NCBI RefSeq assembly: GCF_029227915.1
Contig: NC_079887.1
Coordinates: forward strand, 18,041,650-18,105,649
Length of the DNA stretch: 64,000 bases
Source of the DNA: Hydractinia symbiolongicarpus
Taxonomy: Eukaryota > Cnidaria > Hydrozoa > Anthoathecata > Hydractiniidae
Direction: 5' to 3'
In this document: positions 36,666 to 49,819 of the stretch, piece by piece
Layout: every line of letters begins with the position of its first letter
Position numbering within the stretch: the stretch's first letter is position 1
Position numbers and translations under genes: made by a program
Notes under the pieces: generated by a model
The model's input: the letters and a program-made list of their open reading frames with translations, nothing else
The model's database searches: none
What the model was told of the DNA's origin: nothing

Positions 36666-39211
36666 GATCAATGGTAACCTGCACAGGCACGTGGAACTAC
36701 GTGATTTATGTGTAAGGCCTTTATTAGGCAGCAAAAGGCCATATTACAGCGTTTAGAGGCCTGTAAGCGTAGTTGACTGTGTTTTAAAGACATGACGCAA
36801 TGGAAAACAACTTGGGACGTCGTAGTCTATAGTGAGTGGCAAGGTTAGACCAATGGTAACCTGCGCAGGCACGTGAAACCACGTGATTTAAGTGAAAGGC
36901 CCTTACTAGCTGTCAAAAGGCCATTTTACGGTCTTTAGAGGTTTGTAAGCGTAGTTGACGGTGTTATAAAGCCATGGCGCAATGGAAAACGACTTGGGAA
37001 GTCTTAGTCCTTTGAGAGTGGAAGGATTAGACCATTGTTAAACAGCGCAGGCACGTGAAACCACGTGATTTACGTGTAAGGCTCTTTTTAGTCATCAAAA
37101 TGCCATATTACGGCGTTTAGAGGTTTGTAAGCGTAGTTGACGGTGTTATAAAGCCAGGGCGCAATGGAAAACAAATTGGGACGTCGTAGTCTATAGAGAG
37201 TGGAAAGATTAGACCAATGGTAACCTGTGCAGGCACGTGAAACCACGTGATTTACGTGTAAGGCTCTTCTTAGGCATCAAAATGCCATATTACGGTCTTT
37301 AGAGGCCTGTGCGCGTAGTTCACTGTGTTTTAAAGACATGGCGCAATGGAAAACGATTTTAGACGTCGTAGTCTATAGTGAGTGGCAAGGTTAGACCAAT
37401 GGTAACCTGCGCAGGCACGTGAAACCACGTGATTTAAGTGAAAGGCCCTTACTAGCTGTCAAAAGGCCATTTTACGGTCTTTAGAGGTTTGTAAGCGTAG
37501 TTGACGGTGTTATAAAGCCAGGGCGCAATGGAAAACGACTTGGGAAATCTTAGTCCTTTGAGAGTGGAAGGATTAGACCATTGTTAAACAGCGCAGGCAC
37601 GTGAAACCACGTGATTTACGTGTAAGGCTCTTTTTAGTCATCAAAATGCCATATTACGGCGTTTAGAGGCCTGTGCGCGTAGTTCACTGTATTTTAAAGA
37701 CATGGCGCAATGGATAACGATTTGGGAAGTCGTAGTCTATAGAGAGTGGCAAGGTTAGACAAATGGTAACCTGTGCAGGCACGTGAGTCCACGTGATTTA
37801 CGTGTAAGGCCTTTATTAGGTGTCAAAAGGCCATATTACAATCTTTACAGGCCTGTGTGGGTAGTTGACTGTGTTTTAAAGACTTGGCGCAATGGAAAAA
37901 GACTTGGGACGTCGTAGTCTAATGAGAGTTGAAGGACTAGACCAATGATAACCTACGCAGGCACGTGGAATTACGTGATTTAAGTGTAAGGCCTTTATTA
38001 GGCAGCAAAAGGCCATCTTACAGCGTTTAGAGGCCTGTAAGCGTAGTTGACTGTGTTTTAAAGACATGACGCAATGGAAAACAATTTGGGTCGTCGTAGT
38101 CTATAGAGAGTGGAAAGATTGGACCAATGGTAACCTGCGCAGGCACGTGAAACCTCGTGATTTACGTGTAAGGCTCTTTTTAGGCATCAAAATGCCATTT
38201 TACGGTCTTTAGAGGTCTGTAAGCGTAGTTGACGGTGTTATAAAGCCATGGAGCAATGGAAAACGACTTGGGAAGTCGTAGTCCATTGAGAGTGGAGGGA
38301 TTAGACGAATGGTAAACAGCGCAGGCACGTGGAACCACGTGCTTTACGTGTAAGGATTTTATTAGACATCAAAAAGCCATATTACAGTGTTTAGAGGCCT
38401 GTGCGCGTAGTTGACTGTGTTTTAAAGACATGACGCAGTGGAAAACAATTTGGGACTTCGTAGTGCGTTGAGAGTGTAAGGATTAGACCAATGGTAACAT
38501 GCGCAGGCACGTGAAACCACGTGATTTACGTGTAAGGCTTTTATTAAGTGTCAAAAGGCATATTACTGCCTTCAGAGGCCTGTAAGAGTAGTTGACGGTG
38601 TTATTAAGCCTAGGCGCAATGGAAAACGACTTGGGAAGTCGTAGATCATTGAGAGTGGAGGGATTAGACGAATGGTAAACAGCGCAGGCACGTGGAACCA
38701 CGTGCTTTAAGTGAAAGGCCCTTACTAGCTGTCAAAAGGCCATTTTACGGTCTTTAGAGGTCTGTAAGCGTAGTTGACGGTGTTATAAAGCCATGGCGCA
38801 ATGGAGAACGACTTGGGAAGTCTTAGTCCATTGAGAGTGGAAGGATTAGACCAATGGTAACCTGCGCAGGAACGTGAAACCACGTGATTTACGTGTAAGG
38901 CCTTTATTAGGTGTCAAAAGGCATATTACGGCCTTCAGAGGCCTGTAAGAGTAGTTGACGGTGTTATTAAGCCTAGGCGCAATGGAAAACGACTTGGGAA
39001 GTCGTAGTCCATTGAGAGTGGAGGGATTAGACCAATGATAAACAGCGCAGGCACGTGGAACCACGTGCTTTACGTGTAAGGCCTTTATTAGGCATCAAAA
39101 AGCCATATTACAGTGTTTAGAGGCCTGTGCGCGTAGTTGACTGTGTTTTAAAGACATGACGCAGTGGAAAACGATTTGGGACTTCGTAGTGCATTGAGAG
39201 TGTAAGGATTA

Positions 39212-39317
39212 GACCAATGGTAACTTGCGCAGGCGCGTGAAACAACCTGTGTTTTAAAGACTTGGCGCAATGGAAAAAGACTTGGGACGTCGTAGTCTAA
39301 TGAGAGTTGAAGGACTA
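39212..39317 (+). repeat. 106-bp truncated monomer
   Basis: P-type context, short interval follows. Confidence 0.92.
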
Positions 39318-40731
39318 GATCAATGGTAACCTGCACAGGCACGTGGAACTACGTGATTTATGTGTAACGCCTTTATTAGGCAGCAAAAGGCCATATTACA
39401 GCGTTTAGAGGCCTGTAAGCGTAGTTGACTGTGTTTTAAAGACATGACGCAATGGAAAACAACTTGGGACGTCGTAGTCTATAGTGAGTGGCAAGGTTAG
39501 ACCAATGGTAACCTGCGCAGGCACGTGAAACCACGTGATTTAAGTGAAAGGCCCTTACTAGCTGTCAAAAGGCCATTTTACGGTCTTTAGAGGTTTGTAA
39601 GCGTAGTTGACGGTGTTATAAAGCCATGGCGCAATGGAAAACGACTTGGGAAGTCTTAGTCCTTTGAGAGTGGATGGATTAGACCATTGTTAAACAGCGC
39701 AGGCACGTGAAACCACGTGATTTACGTGTAAGGCTCTTTTTAGTCATCAAAATGCCATATTACGGCGTTTAGAGGCCTGTGCGCGTAGTTCACTGTATTT
39801 TAAAGACATGGCGCAATGGATAACGATTTGGGAAGTCGTAGTCTATAGAGAGTGGCAAGGTTAGACCAATGGTAACCTGCGCAGGCACGTGAGTCCACGT
39901 GATTAACGTGTAAGGCCTTTATTAGGTGTTAAAAGGCCATATTACAATCTTTACAGGCCTGTGTGGGTAGTTGACTGTGTTTTAAAGACTTGGCGCAATG
40001 GAAAAAGACTTGGGACGTCGTAGTCTAATGAGAGTTGAAGGACTAGACCAATGATAACCTACGCAGGCACGTGGAATTACGTGATTTAAGTGTAAGGCCT
40101 TTATTAGGCAGCAAAAGGCCATATTACAGCGTTTAGAGGCCTGTAAGCGTAGTTGACTGTGTTTTAAAGACATGACGCAATGGAAAACAATTTGGGACGT
40201 CGTAGTCTATAGAGAGTGGAAAGATTGGACCAATGGTAACCTGCGCAGGCACGTGAAACCACGTGATTTACGTGTAAGGCTCTTTTTAGGCATCAAAATG
40301 CCATTTTACGGCCTTTAGAGGTCTGTAAGCGTAGTTGACGGTGTTATAAAGCCATGGAGCAATAGAAAACGACTTGGGAAGTCTTAGTCCATTGAGAGTG
40401 GAAGGATTAGACCATTGTTAAACAGCGCAGGCATGTGGAACCACGCGCTTTACGTGTAAGGCCTTTATTAGGCATCAAAAGGCCATATTACAGTGCTTAG
40501 ATGCCTGTAAGCGTAGTTGACTGTGTTTTAAAGACATGACGCAGTGGAAAACAACTTGGGACGTCGTAGTCCATTGACAGTGAAAGGATTAGACCAATGG
40601 TAACCTGCGCAGGCACGTGAAACCACGTGATTTACGTGTAAGGCTTTTATTAAGTGTCAAAAGGCATATTACTGCCTTCAGAGGCCTGTAAGAGTAGTTG
40701 ACGGTGTTATTAAGCCTAGGCGAAATGGAAA

Positions 40732-40748
40732 ACGACTTCGGAAGTCGT
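40732..40748 (+). other. ACGACTT / AAGTCGT dyad (representative)
   Basis: A 7-bp stem, 8 bp in this CGG version, at the right end of CCTAGG-class monomers. The three-base centre varies between lineages: GGG (3,248), GGA (3,611), GCG (28,938), AAG (29,301), CGG (here). Confidence 0.65.
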
Positions 40749-41499
40749 AGTCCATTGAGAGTGGAGGGATTACACGAATGGTAAACAGCGCAGGCACGTG
40801 GAACCACGTGCTTTACATGTAAGGATTTTATTAGACATCAAAAAGCCATATTACAGTGTTTAGAGGCCTGTGCGCGTAGTTGACTGTGTTTTAAAGACAT
40901 GACGCAGTGGAAAACAATTTGGGACTTCGTAGTGCGTTGAGAGTGTAAGGATTAGACCAATGGTAACATGCGCAGGCACGTGAAACCACGTGATATACGT
41001 GTAAGGCTTTTATTAAGTGTCAAAAGGCATATTACTGCCTTCAGAGGCCTGTAAGAGTAGTTGACGGTGTTATTAAGCCTAGGCGCAATGGAAAACGACT
41101 TGGGAAGTCGTAGTCCATTGAGAGTGGAGGGATTAGACGAATGGTAAACAGCGCAGGCACGTGGAACCACGTGCTTTAAGTGAAAGGCCCTTACTAGCTG
41201 TCAAAAGGCCATTTTACGGTCTTTAGAGGTCTGTAAGCGTAGTTGACGGTGTTATAAAGCCATGGCGCAATGGAGAACGACTTGGGAAGTCTTAGTCCAT
41301 TGAGAGTGGAAGGATTAGACCATTGTTAAATAGCGCAGGCATGTGGAACCACGTGCTTTACGTGTAAGGCCTTTATTAGGCATCAAAACGCCATATTACA
41401 GTGTTTAGAGGCCTGTAAGCGTAGTTGACTGTGTTTTAAAGACATGACGCAGTGGAAAACAACTTGGGACGTCGTAGTCCATTGACAGTGAAGGGATTA

Positions 41500-41671
41500 G
41501 ACCAATGGTAACCTGCGAAGGCACGTGGAACCACGTGAAGGCTTTTATTAAGCATCAAAAGGCCGTATTACAGTCTTTACAGGCCTGTGCGCGTAGTTGA
41601 CTGTGTTTTAAAGACTTGGCGCAATGGAAAAAGACTTGGTACGTCGTAGTCTAATGAGAGTTGAAGGACTA
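41500..41671 (+). repeat. 172-bp monomer
   Basis: In Q copy 1. Confidence 0.9.
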
Positions 41672-42216
41672 GACCAATGATAACCTGCGCAGGCACGTGG
41701 AACTACGTGATTTATGTGTAAGGCCTTTATTAGGCAGCAAAAGGCCATATTACAGCGTTTAGAGGCCTGTAAGCGTAGTTGACTGTGTTTTAAAGACATG
41801 ACGCAATGGAAAACAACTTAGGACGTCGTAGTCTATAGAGAGTGGAAAGATTAGACCAATGGTAACCTGCGCAGGCTCGTGAAACCACGTGATTTACGTG
41901 TAAGGCCTTTATTAGGTGTCAAAAGGCATATTACGGCCTTCAGAGGCCTGTAAGAGTAGTTGACGGTGTTATTAAGCCTAGGCGCAATGGAAAACGACTT
42001 GGGAAGTCGTAGTCCATTGAGAGTGGAGGGATTAGACCAATGATAAACAGCGCAGGCACGTGGAACCACGTGCTTTACGTGTAAGGCCTTTATTAGGCAT
42101 CAAAAAGCCATATTACAGTGTTTAGAGGCCTGTGCGCGTAGTTGACTGTGTTTTAAAGACATGACGCAGTGGAAAACGATTTGGGACTTCGTAGTGCATT
42201 GAGAGTGTAAGGATTA

Positions 42217-42322
42217 GACCAATGGTAACTTGCGCAGGCGCGTGAAACAACCTGTGTTTTAAAGACTTGGCGCAATGGAAAAAGACTTGGGACGTCGTAG
42301 TCTAATGAGAGTTGAAGGACTA
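42217..42322 (+). repeat. 106-bp truncated monomer
   Basis: In Q copy 1; long interval with the GCA insertion follows (1,383 bp). Confidence 0.92.
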
Positions 42323-45053
42323 GATCAATGGTAACCTGCACAGGCACGTGGAACTACGTGATTTATGTGTAAGGCCTTTATTAGGCAGCAAAAGGCCATA
42401 TTACAGCGTTTAGAGGCCTGTAAGCGTAGTTGACTGTGTTTTAAAGACATGACGCAATGGAAAACAACTTGGGACGTCGTAGTCTATAGTGAGTGGCAAG
42501 GTTAGACCAATGGTAACCTGCGCAGCAGGCACGTGAAACCACGTGATTTAAGTGAAAGGCCCTTACTAGCTGTCAAAAGGCCATTTTACGGTCTTTAGAG
42601 GTTTGTAAGCGTAGTTGACGGTGTTATAAAGCCATGGCGCAATGGAAAACGACTTGGGAAGTCTTAGTCCTTTGAGAGTGGAAGGATTAGACCATTGTTA
42701 AACAGCGCAGGCACGTGAAACCACGTGATTTACGTGTAAGGCTCTTTTTAGTCATCAAAATGCCATATTACGGCGTTTAGAGGTTTGTAAGCGTAGTTGA
42801 CGGTGTTATAAAGCCAGGGCGCAATGGAAAACAAATTGGGACGTCGTAGTCTATAGAGAGTGGAAAGATTAGACCAATGGTAACCTGTGCAGGCACGTGA
42901 AACCACGTGATTTACGTGTAAGGCTCTTCTTAGGCATCAAAATGCCATATTACGGTCTTTAGATGCCTGTGCGCGTAGTTCACTGTGTTTTAAAGACATG
43001 GCGCAATGGAAAACGATTTTAGACGTCGTAGTCTATATTGAGTGGCAAGGTTAGACCAATGGTAACCTGCGCAGGCACGTGAAACCACGTGATTTAAGTG
43101 AAAGGCCCTTACTAGCTGTCAAAAGGCCATTTTACGGTCTTTAGAGGTTTGTAAGCGTAGTTGACGGTGTTATAAAGCCAGGGCGCAATGGAAAACGACT
43201 TGGGAAGTCTTAGTCCTTTGAGAGTGGAAGGATTAGACCATTGTTAAACAGCGCAGGCACGTGAAACCACGTGATTTACGTGTAAGGCTCTTTTTAGTCA
43301 TCAAAATGCCATATTACGGGGTTTAGAGGCCTGTGCGCGTAGTTCACTGTATTTTAAAGACATGGCGCAATGGATAACGATTTGGGAAGTCGTAGTCTAT
43401 AGAGAGTGGCAAGGTTAGACCAATGGTAACCTGTGCAGGCACGTGAGTCCACGTGATTTACGTGTAAGGCCTTTATTAGGTGTCAAAAGGCCATATTACA
43501 ATCTTTACAGGCCTGTGTGGGTAGTTGACTGTGTTTTAAAGACTTGGCGCAATGGAAAAAGACTTGGGACGTCGTAGTCTAATGAGAGTTGAAGGACTAG
43601 ACCAATGATAACCTACGCAGGCACGTGGAATTACGTGATTTAAGTGTAAGGCCTTTATTAGGCAGCAAAAGGCCATCTTACAGCGTTTAGAGGCCTGTAA
43701 GCGTAGTTGACTGTGTTTTAAAGACATGACGCAATGGAAAACAATTTGGGACGTCGTAGTCTATAGAGAGTGGAAAGATTGGACCAATGGTAACCTGCGC
43801 AGGCACGTGAAACCTCGTGATTTACGTGTAAGGCTCTTTTTTGGCATCAAAATGCCATTTTACGGTCTTTAGAGGTCTGTAAGCGTAGTTGACGGTGTTA
43901 TAAAGCCATGGAGCAATGGAAAACGACTTGGGAAGTCGTAGTCCATTGAGAGTGGAGGGATTAGACGAATGGTAAACAGCGCAGGCACGTGGAACCACGT
44001 GCTTTACGTGTAAGGTTTTTATTAGACATCAAAAAGCCATATTACAGTGTTTAGAGGCCTGTGCGCGTAGTTGACTGTGTTTTAAAGACATGACGCAGTG
44101 GAAAACAATTTGGGACTTCGTAGTGCGTTGAGAGTGTAAGGATTAGACCAATGGTAACATGCGCAGGCACGTGAAACCACGTGATTTACGTGTAAGGCTT
44201 TTATTAAGTGTCAAAAGGCATATTACTGCCTTCAGAGGCCTGTAAGAGTAGTTGACGGTGTTATTAAGCCTAGGCGAAATGGAAAACGACTTCGGAAGTC
44301 GTAGTCCATTGAGAGTGGAGGGATTACACGAATGGTAAACAGCGCAGGCACGTGGAACCACGTGCTTTACATGTAAGGATTTTATTAGACATCAAAAAGC
44401 CATATTACAGTGTTTAGAGGCCTGTGCGCGTAGTTGACTGTGTTTTAAAGACATGACGCAGTGGAAAACAATTTGGGACTTCGTAGTGCGTTGAGAGTGT
44501 AAGGATTAGACCAATGGTAACATGCGCAGGCACGTGAAACCACGTGATATACGTGTAAGGCTTTTATTAAGTGTCAAAAGGCATATTACTGCCTTCAGAG
44601 GCCTGTAAGAGTAGTTGACGGTGTTATTAAGCCTAGGCGCAATGGAAAACGACTTGGGAAGTCGTAGTCCATTGAGAGTGGAGGGATTAGACGAATGGTA
44701 AACAGCGCAGGCACGTGGAACCACGTGCTTTAAGTGAAAGGCCCTTACTAGCTGTCAAAAGGCCATTTTACGGTCTTTAGAGGTCTGTAAGCGTAGTTGA
44801 CGGTGTTATAAAGCCATGGCGCAATGGAGAACGACTTGGGAAGTCTTAGTCCATTGAGAGTGGAAGGATTAGACCATTGTTAAATAGCGCAGGCATGTGG
44901 AACCACGTGCTTTACGTGTAAGGCCTTTATTAGGCATCAAAACGCCATATTACAGTGTTTAGAGGCCTGTAAGCGTAGTTGACTGTGTTTTAAAGACATG
45001 ACGCAGTGGAAAACAACTTGGGACGTCGTAGTCCATTGACAGTGAAGGGATTA

Positions 45054-45225
45054 GACCAATGGTAACCTGCGAAGGCACGTGGAACCACGTGAAGGCTTTT
45101 ATTAAGCATCAAAAGGCCGTATTACAGTCTTTACAGGCCTGTGCGCGTAGTTGACTGTGTTTTAAAGACTTGGCGCAATGGAAAAAGACTTGGTACGTCG
45201 TAGTCTAATGAGAGTTGAAGGACTA
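45054..45225 (+). repeat. 172-bp monomer
   Basis: In Q copy 2. Confidence 0.9.
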
Positions 45226-45770
45226 GACCAATGATAACCTGCGCAGGCACGTGGAACTACGTGATTTATGTGTAAGGCCTTTATTAGGCAGCAAAAGGCC
45301 ATATTACAGCGTTTAGAGGCCTGTAAGCGTAGTTGACTGTGTTTTAAAGACATGACGCAATGGAAAACAACTTAGGACGTCGTAGTCTATAGAGAGTGGA
45401 AAGATTAGACCAATGATAACCTGCGCAGGCTCGTGAAACCACGTGATTTACGTGTAAGGCCTTTATTAGGTGTCAAAAGGCATATTACGGCCTTCAGAGG
45501 CCTGTAAGAGTAGTTGACGGTGTTATTAAGCCTAGGCGCAATGGAAAACGACTTGGGAAGTCGTAGTCCATTGAGAGTGGAGGGATTAGACCAATGATAA
45601 ACAGCGCAGGCACGTGGAACCACGTGCTTTACGTGTAAGGCCTTTATTAGGCATCAAAAAGCCATATTACAGTGTTTAGAGGCCTGTGCGCGTAGTTGAC
45701 TGTGTTTTAAAGACATGACGCAGTGGAAAACGATTTGGGACTTCGTAGTGCATTGAGAGTGTAAGGATTA

Positions 45771-45876
45771 GACCAATGGTAACTTGCGCAGGCGCGTGAA
45801 ACAACCTGTGTTTTAAAGACTTGGCGCAATGGAAAAAGACTTGGGACGTCGTAGTCTAATGAGAGTTGAAGGACTA
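45771..45876 (+). repeat. 106-bp truncated monomer
   Basis: In Q copy 2; length checked directly from the anchors at 45,771 and 45,877. Confidence 0.94.
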
Positions 45877-48425
45877 GATCAATGGTAACCTGCACAGGCA
45901 CGTGGAACTACGTGATTTATGTGTAAGGCCTTTATTAGGCAGCAAAAGGCCATATTACAGCGTTTAGAGGCCTGTAAGCGTAGTTGACTGTGTTTTAAAG
46001 ACATGACGCAATGGAAAACAACTTGGGACGTCGTAGTCTATAGTGAGTGGCAAGGTTAGACCAATGGTAACCTGCGCAGCAGGCACGTGAAACCACGTGA
46101 TTTAAGTGAAAGGCCCTTACTAGCTGTCAAAAGGCCATTTTACGGTCTTTAGAGGTTTGTAAGCGTAGTTGACGGTGTTATAAAGCCATGGCGCAATGGA
46201 AAACGACTTGGGAAGTCTTAGTCCTTTGAGAGTGGAAGGATTAGACCATTGTTAAACAGCGCAGGCACGTGAAACCACGTGATTTACGTGTAAGGCTCTT
46301 TTTAGTCATCAAAATGCCATATTACGGCGTTTAGAGGTTTGTAAGCGTAGTTGACGGTGTTATAAAGCCAGGGCGCAATGGAAAACAAATTGGGACGTCG
46401 TAGTCTATAGAGAGTGGAAAGATTAGACCAATGGTAACCTGTGCAGGCACGTGAAACCACGTGATTTACGTGTAAGGCTCTTCTTAGGCATCAAAATGCC
46501 ATATTACGGTCTTTAGATGCCTGTGCGCGTAGTTCACTGTGTTTTAAAGACATGGCGCAATGGAAAACGATTTTAGACGTCGTAGTCTATATTGAGTGGC
46601 AAGGTTAGACCAATGGTAACCTGCGCAGGCACGTGAAACCACGTGATTTAAGTGAAAGGCCCTTACTAGCTGTCAAAAGGCCATTTTACGGTCTTTAGAG
46701 GTTTGTAAGCGTAGTTGACGGTGTTATAAAGCCAGGGCGCAATGGAAAACGACTTGGGAAGTCTTAGTCCTTTGAGAGTGGAAGGATTAGACCATTGTTA
46801 AACAGCGCAGGCACGTGAAACCACGTGATTTACGTGTAAGGCTCTTTTTAGTCATCAAAATGCCATATTACGGCGTTTAGAGGCCTGTGCGCGTAGTTCA
46901 CTGTATTTTAAAGACATGGCGCAATGGATAACGATTTGGGAAGTCGTAGTCTATAGAGAGTGGCAAGGTTAGACCAATGGTAACCTGTGCAGGCACGTGA
47001 GTCCACGTGATTTACGTGTAAGGCCTTTATTAGGTGTCAAAAGGCCATATTACAATCTTTACAGGCCTGTGTGGGTAGTTGACTGTGTTTTAAAGACTTG
47101 GCGCAATGGAAAAAGACTTGGGACGTCGTAGTCTAATGAGAGTTGAAGGACTAGACCAATGATAACCTACGCAGGCACGTGGAATTACGTGATTTAAGTG
47201 TAAGGCCTTTATTAGGCAGCAAAAGGCCATCTTACAGCGTTTAGAGGCCTGTAAGCGTAGTTGACTGTGTTTTAAAGACATGACGCAATGGAAAACAATT
47301 TGGGACGTCGTAGTCTATAGAGAGTGGAAAGATTGGACCAATGGTAACCTGCGCAGGCACGTGAAACCTCGTGATTTACGTGTAAGGCTCTTTTTTGGCA
47401 TCAAAATGCCATTTTACGGTCTTTAGAGGTCTGTAAGCGTAGTTGACGGTGTTATAAAGCCATGGAGCAATGGAAAACGACTTGGGAAGTCGTAGTCCAT
47501 TGAGAGTGGAGGGATTAGACGAATGGTAAACAGCGCAGGCACGTGGAACCACGTGCTTTACGTGTAAGGTTTTTATTAGACATCAAAAAGCCATATTACA
47601 GTGTTTAGAGGCCTGTGCGCGTAGTTGACTGTGTTTTAAAGACATGACGCAGTGGAAAACAATTTGGGACTTCGTAGTGCGTTGAGAGTGTAAGGATTAG
47701 ACCAATGGTAACATGCGCAGGCACGTGAAACCACGTGATTTACGTGTAAGGCTTTTATTAAGTGTCAAAAGGCATATTACTGCCTTCAGAGGCCTGTAAG
47801 AGTAGTTGACGGTGTTATTAAGCCTAGGCGCAATGGAAAACGACTTGGGAAGTCGTAGATCATTGAGAGTGGAGGGATTAGACGAATGGTAAACAGCGCA
47901 GGCACGTGGAACCACGTGCTTTAAGTGAAAGGCCCTTACTAGCTGTCAAAAGGCCATTTTACGGTCTTTAGAGGTCTGTAAGCGTAGTTGACGGTGTTAT
48001 AAAGCCATGGCGCAATGGAGAACGACTTGGGAAGTCTTAGTCCATTGAGAGTGGAAGGATTAGACCAATGGTAACCTGCGCAGGAACGTGAAACCACGTG
48101 ATTTACGTGTAAGGCCTTTATTAGGTGTCAAAAGGCATATTACGGCCTTCAGAGGCCTGTAAGAGTAGTTGACGGTGTTATTAAGCCTAGGCGCAATGGA
48201 AAACGACTTGGGAAGTCGTAGTCCATTGAGAGTGGAGGGATTAGACCAATGATAAACAGCGCAGGCACGTGGAACCACGTGCTTTACGTGTAAGGCCTTT
48301 ATTAGGCATCAAAAAGCCATATTACAGTGTTTAGAGGCCTATGCGCGTAGTTGACTGTGTTTTAAAGACATGACGCAGTGGAAAACGATTTGGGACTTCG
48401 TAGTGCATTGAGAGTGTAAGGATTA

Positions 48426-48531
48426 GACCAATGGTAACTTGCGCAGGCGCGTGAAACAACCTGTCTTTTAAAGACTTGGCGCAATGGAAAAAGACTTGGG
48501 ACGTCGTAGTCTAATGAGAGTTGAAGGACTA
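48426..48531 (+). repeat. 106-bp truncated monomer
   Basis: In P copy 1; private CCTGTCTTTTAAAG form. Confidence 0.92.
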
Positions 48532-48799
48532 GATCAATGGTAACCTGCACAGGCACGTGGAACTACGTGATTTATGTGTAAGGCCTTTATTAGGCAGCAA
48601 AAGGCCATATTACAGCGTTTAGAGGCCTGTAAGCGTAGTTGACTGTGTTTTAAAGACATGACGCAATGGAAAACAACTTGGGACGTCGTAGTCTATAGTG
48701 AGTGGCAAGGTTAGACCAATGGTAACCTGCGCAGGCACGTGAAACCACGTGATTTAAGTGAAAGGCCCTTACTAGCTGTCAAAAGGCCATTTTACGGTC

Positions 48800-48980
48800 T
48801 TTAGAGGTTTGTAAGCGTAGTTGACGGTGTTATAAAGCCATGGAGCAATAGAAAACGACTTGGGAAGTCTTAGTCCTTTGAGAGTGGAAGGATTAGACCA
48901 TTGTTAAACAGCGCAGGCACGTGAAACCACGTGATTTACGTGTAAGGCTCTTTTTAGTCATCAAAATGCCATATTACGGC
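48800..48980 (+). repeat. Three-way mosaic monomer at super-HOR joint
   Basis: The left part (AGGTTTGTAAGCG, GCCATGG) is the P-tail type seen near 39,590 and 50,906. The middle has A at 48,844 and 48,850 (GAGCAATAG), as in the monomer at about 51,679-51,685. From 48,877 (CCTTTGAGAGTGGAAGG) it follows the 37,557 type. All switches fall within about 70 bp. Confidence 0.75.
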
Positions 48981-49819
48981 GTTTAGAGGCCTGTGCGCGT
49001 AGTTCACTGTATTTTAAAGACATGGCGCAATGGATAACGATTTGGGAAGTCGTAGTCTATAGAGAGTGGCAAGGTTAGACAAATGGTAACCTGTGCAGGC
49101 ACGTGAGTCCACGTGATTTACGTGTAAGGCCTTTATTAGGTGTCAAAAGGCCATATTACAATCTTTACAGGCCTGTGTGGGTAGTTGACTGTGTTTTAAA
49201 GACTTGGCGCAATGGAAAAAGACTTGGGACGTCGTAGTCTAATGAGAGTTGAAGGACTAGACCAATGATAACCTACGCAGGCACGTGGAATTACGTGATT
49301 TAAGTGTAAGGCCTTTATTAGGCAGCAAAAGGCCATCTTACAGCGTTTAGAGGCCTGTAAGCGTAGTTGACTGTGTTTTAAAGACATGACGCAATGGAAA
49401 ACAATTTGGGTCGTCGTAGTCTATAGAGAGTGGAAAGATTGGACCAATGGTAACCTGCGCAGGCACGTGAAACCTCGTGATTTACGTGTAAGGCTCTTTT
49501 TAGGCATCAAAATGCCATTTTACGGTCTTTAGAGGTCTGTAAGCGTAGTTGACGGTGTTATAAAGCCATGGAGCAATGGAAAACGACTTGGGAAGTCGTA
49601 GTCCATTGAGAGTGGAGGGATTAGACGAATGGTAAACAGCGCAGGCACGTGGAACCACGTGCTTTACGTGTAAGGATTTTATTAGACATCAAAAAGCCAT
49701 ATTACAGTGTTTAGAGGCCTGTGCGCGTAGTTGACTGTGTTTTAAAGACATGACGCAGTGGAAAACAATTTGGGACTTCGTAGTGCGTTGAGAGTGTAAG
49801 GATTAGACCAATGGTAACA

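Larger units (their letters stand above)
35772..42467 (+). repeat. 7,036-bp HOR block, copy 2
   Basis: Second copy of the preceding block. It includes the three monomers at about 40,863-41,407 that copy 1 lacks. Homology to copy 1 ends at 42,467, where copy 1 reads ACAATTTGG and this copy ACAACTTGG. Its right part is also the first part of the 11,320-bp super-HOR, so the two periods overlap. Confidence 0.85.
40606..44159 (+). repeat. 3,554-bp unit Q, copy 1
   Basis: Tandem unit with an offset of 3,554 to the next copy. Homology begins at 40,606, just after a C/A difference at 40,605/44,159. Markers are GCGAAATGG with GACTTCGG (near 40,721 and 44,275), a GCA insertion (42,521), one 172-bp monomer and one 106-bp monomer. 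Confidence 0.88.
44160..47713 (+). repeat. 3,554-bp unit Q, copy 2
   Basis: Second Q of super-copy 1. Homology to the first Q extends to 47,830, so the true exchange point lies between 44,160 and 44,276. Q-copy-specific differences include CCAATGATAACC near 45,413 (CCAATGGTAACC in copy 1) and GGCGTTTAG near 46,874 (GGGGTTTAG near 43,319 in copy 1). Confidence 0.88.
37550..48869 (+). repeat. 11,320-bp super-HOR, copy 1
   Basis: Anchors 37,876, 38,483, 39,982, 40,589, 41,608, 43,536, 44,143, 45,162, 47,090, 47,697 and 48,362 all recur exactly 11,320 bp later. The unit is the sum of two 3,554-bp (Q) and two 2,106-bp (P) units. Homology starts just right of 37,546, where GGGAAATCTTAG differs from GGGAAGTCTTAG at 48,866. 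Over the anchors and marker sites compared the copies are almost identical. Confidence 0.93.
47714..49819 (+). repeat. 2,106-bp unit P, copy 1
   Basis: Offset 2,106 to the next unit (anchors 47,090/49,196, 47,697/49,803, 48,060/50,166, 48,362/50,468). It resembles Q but lacks the 172-bp monomer region and three monomers after the truncated monomer. It contains the mosaic monomer at 48,800-48,980 and a GCCTATGCG variant near 48,337. Confidence 0.85.
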
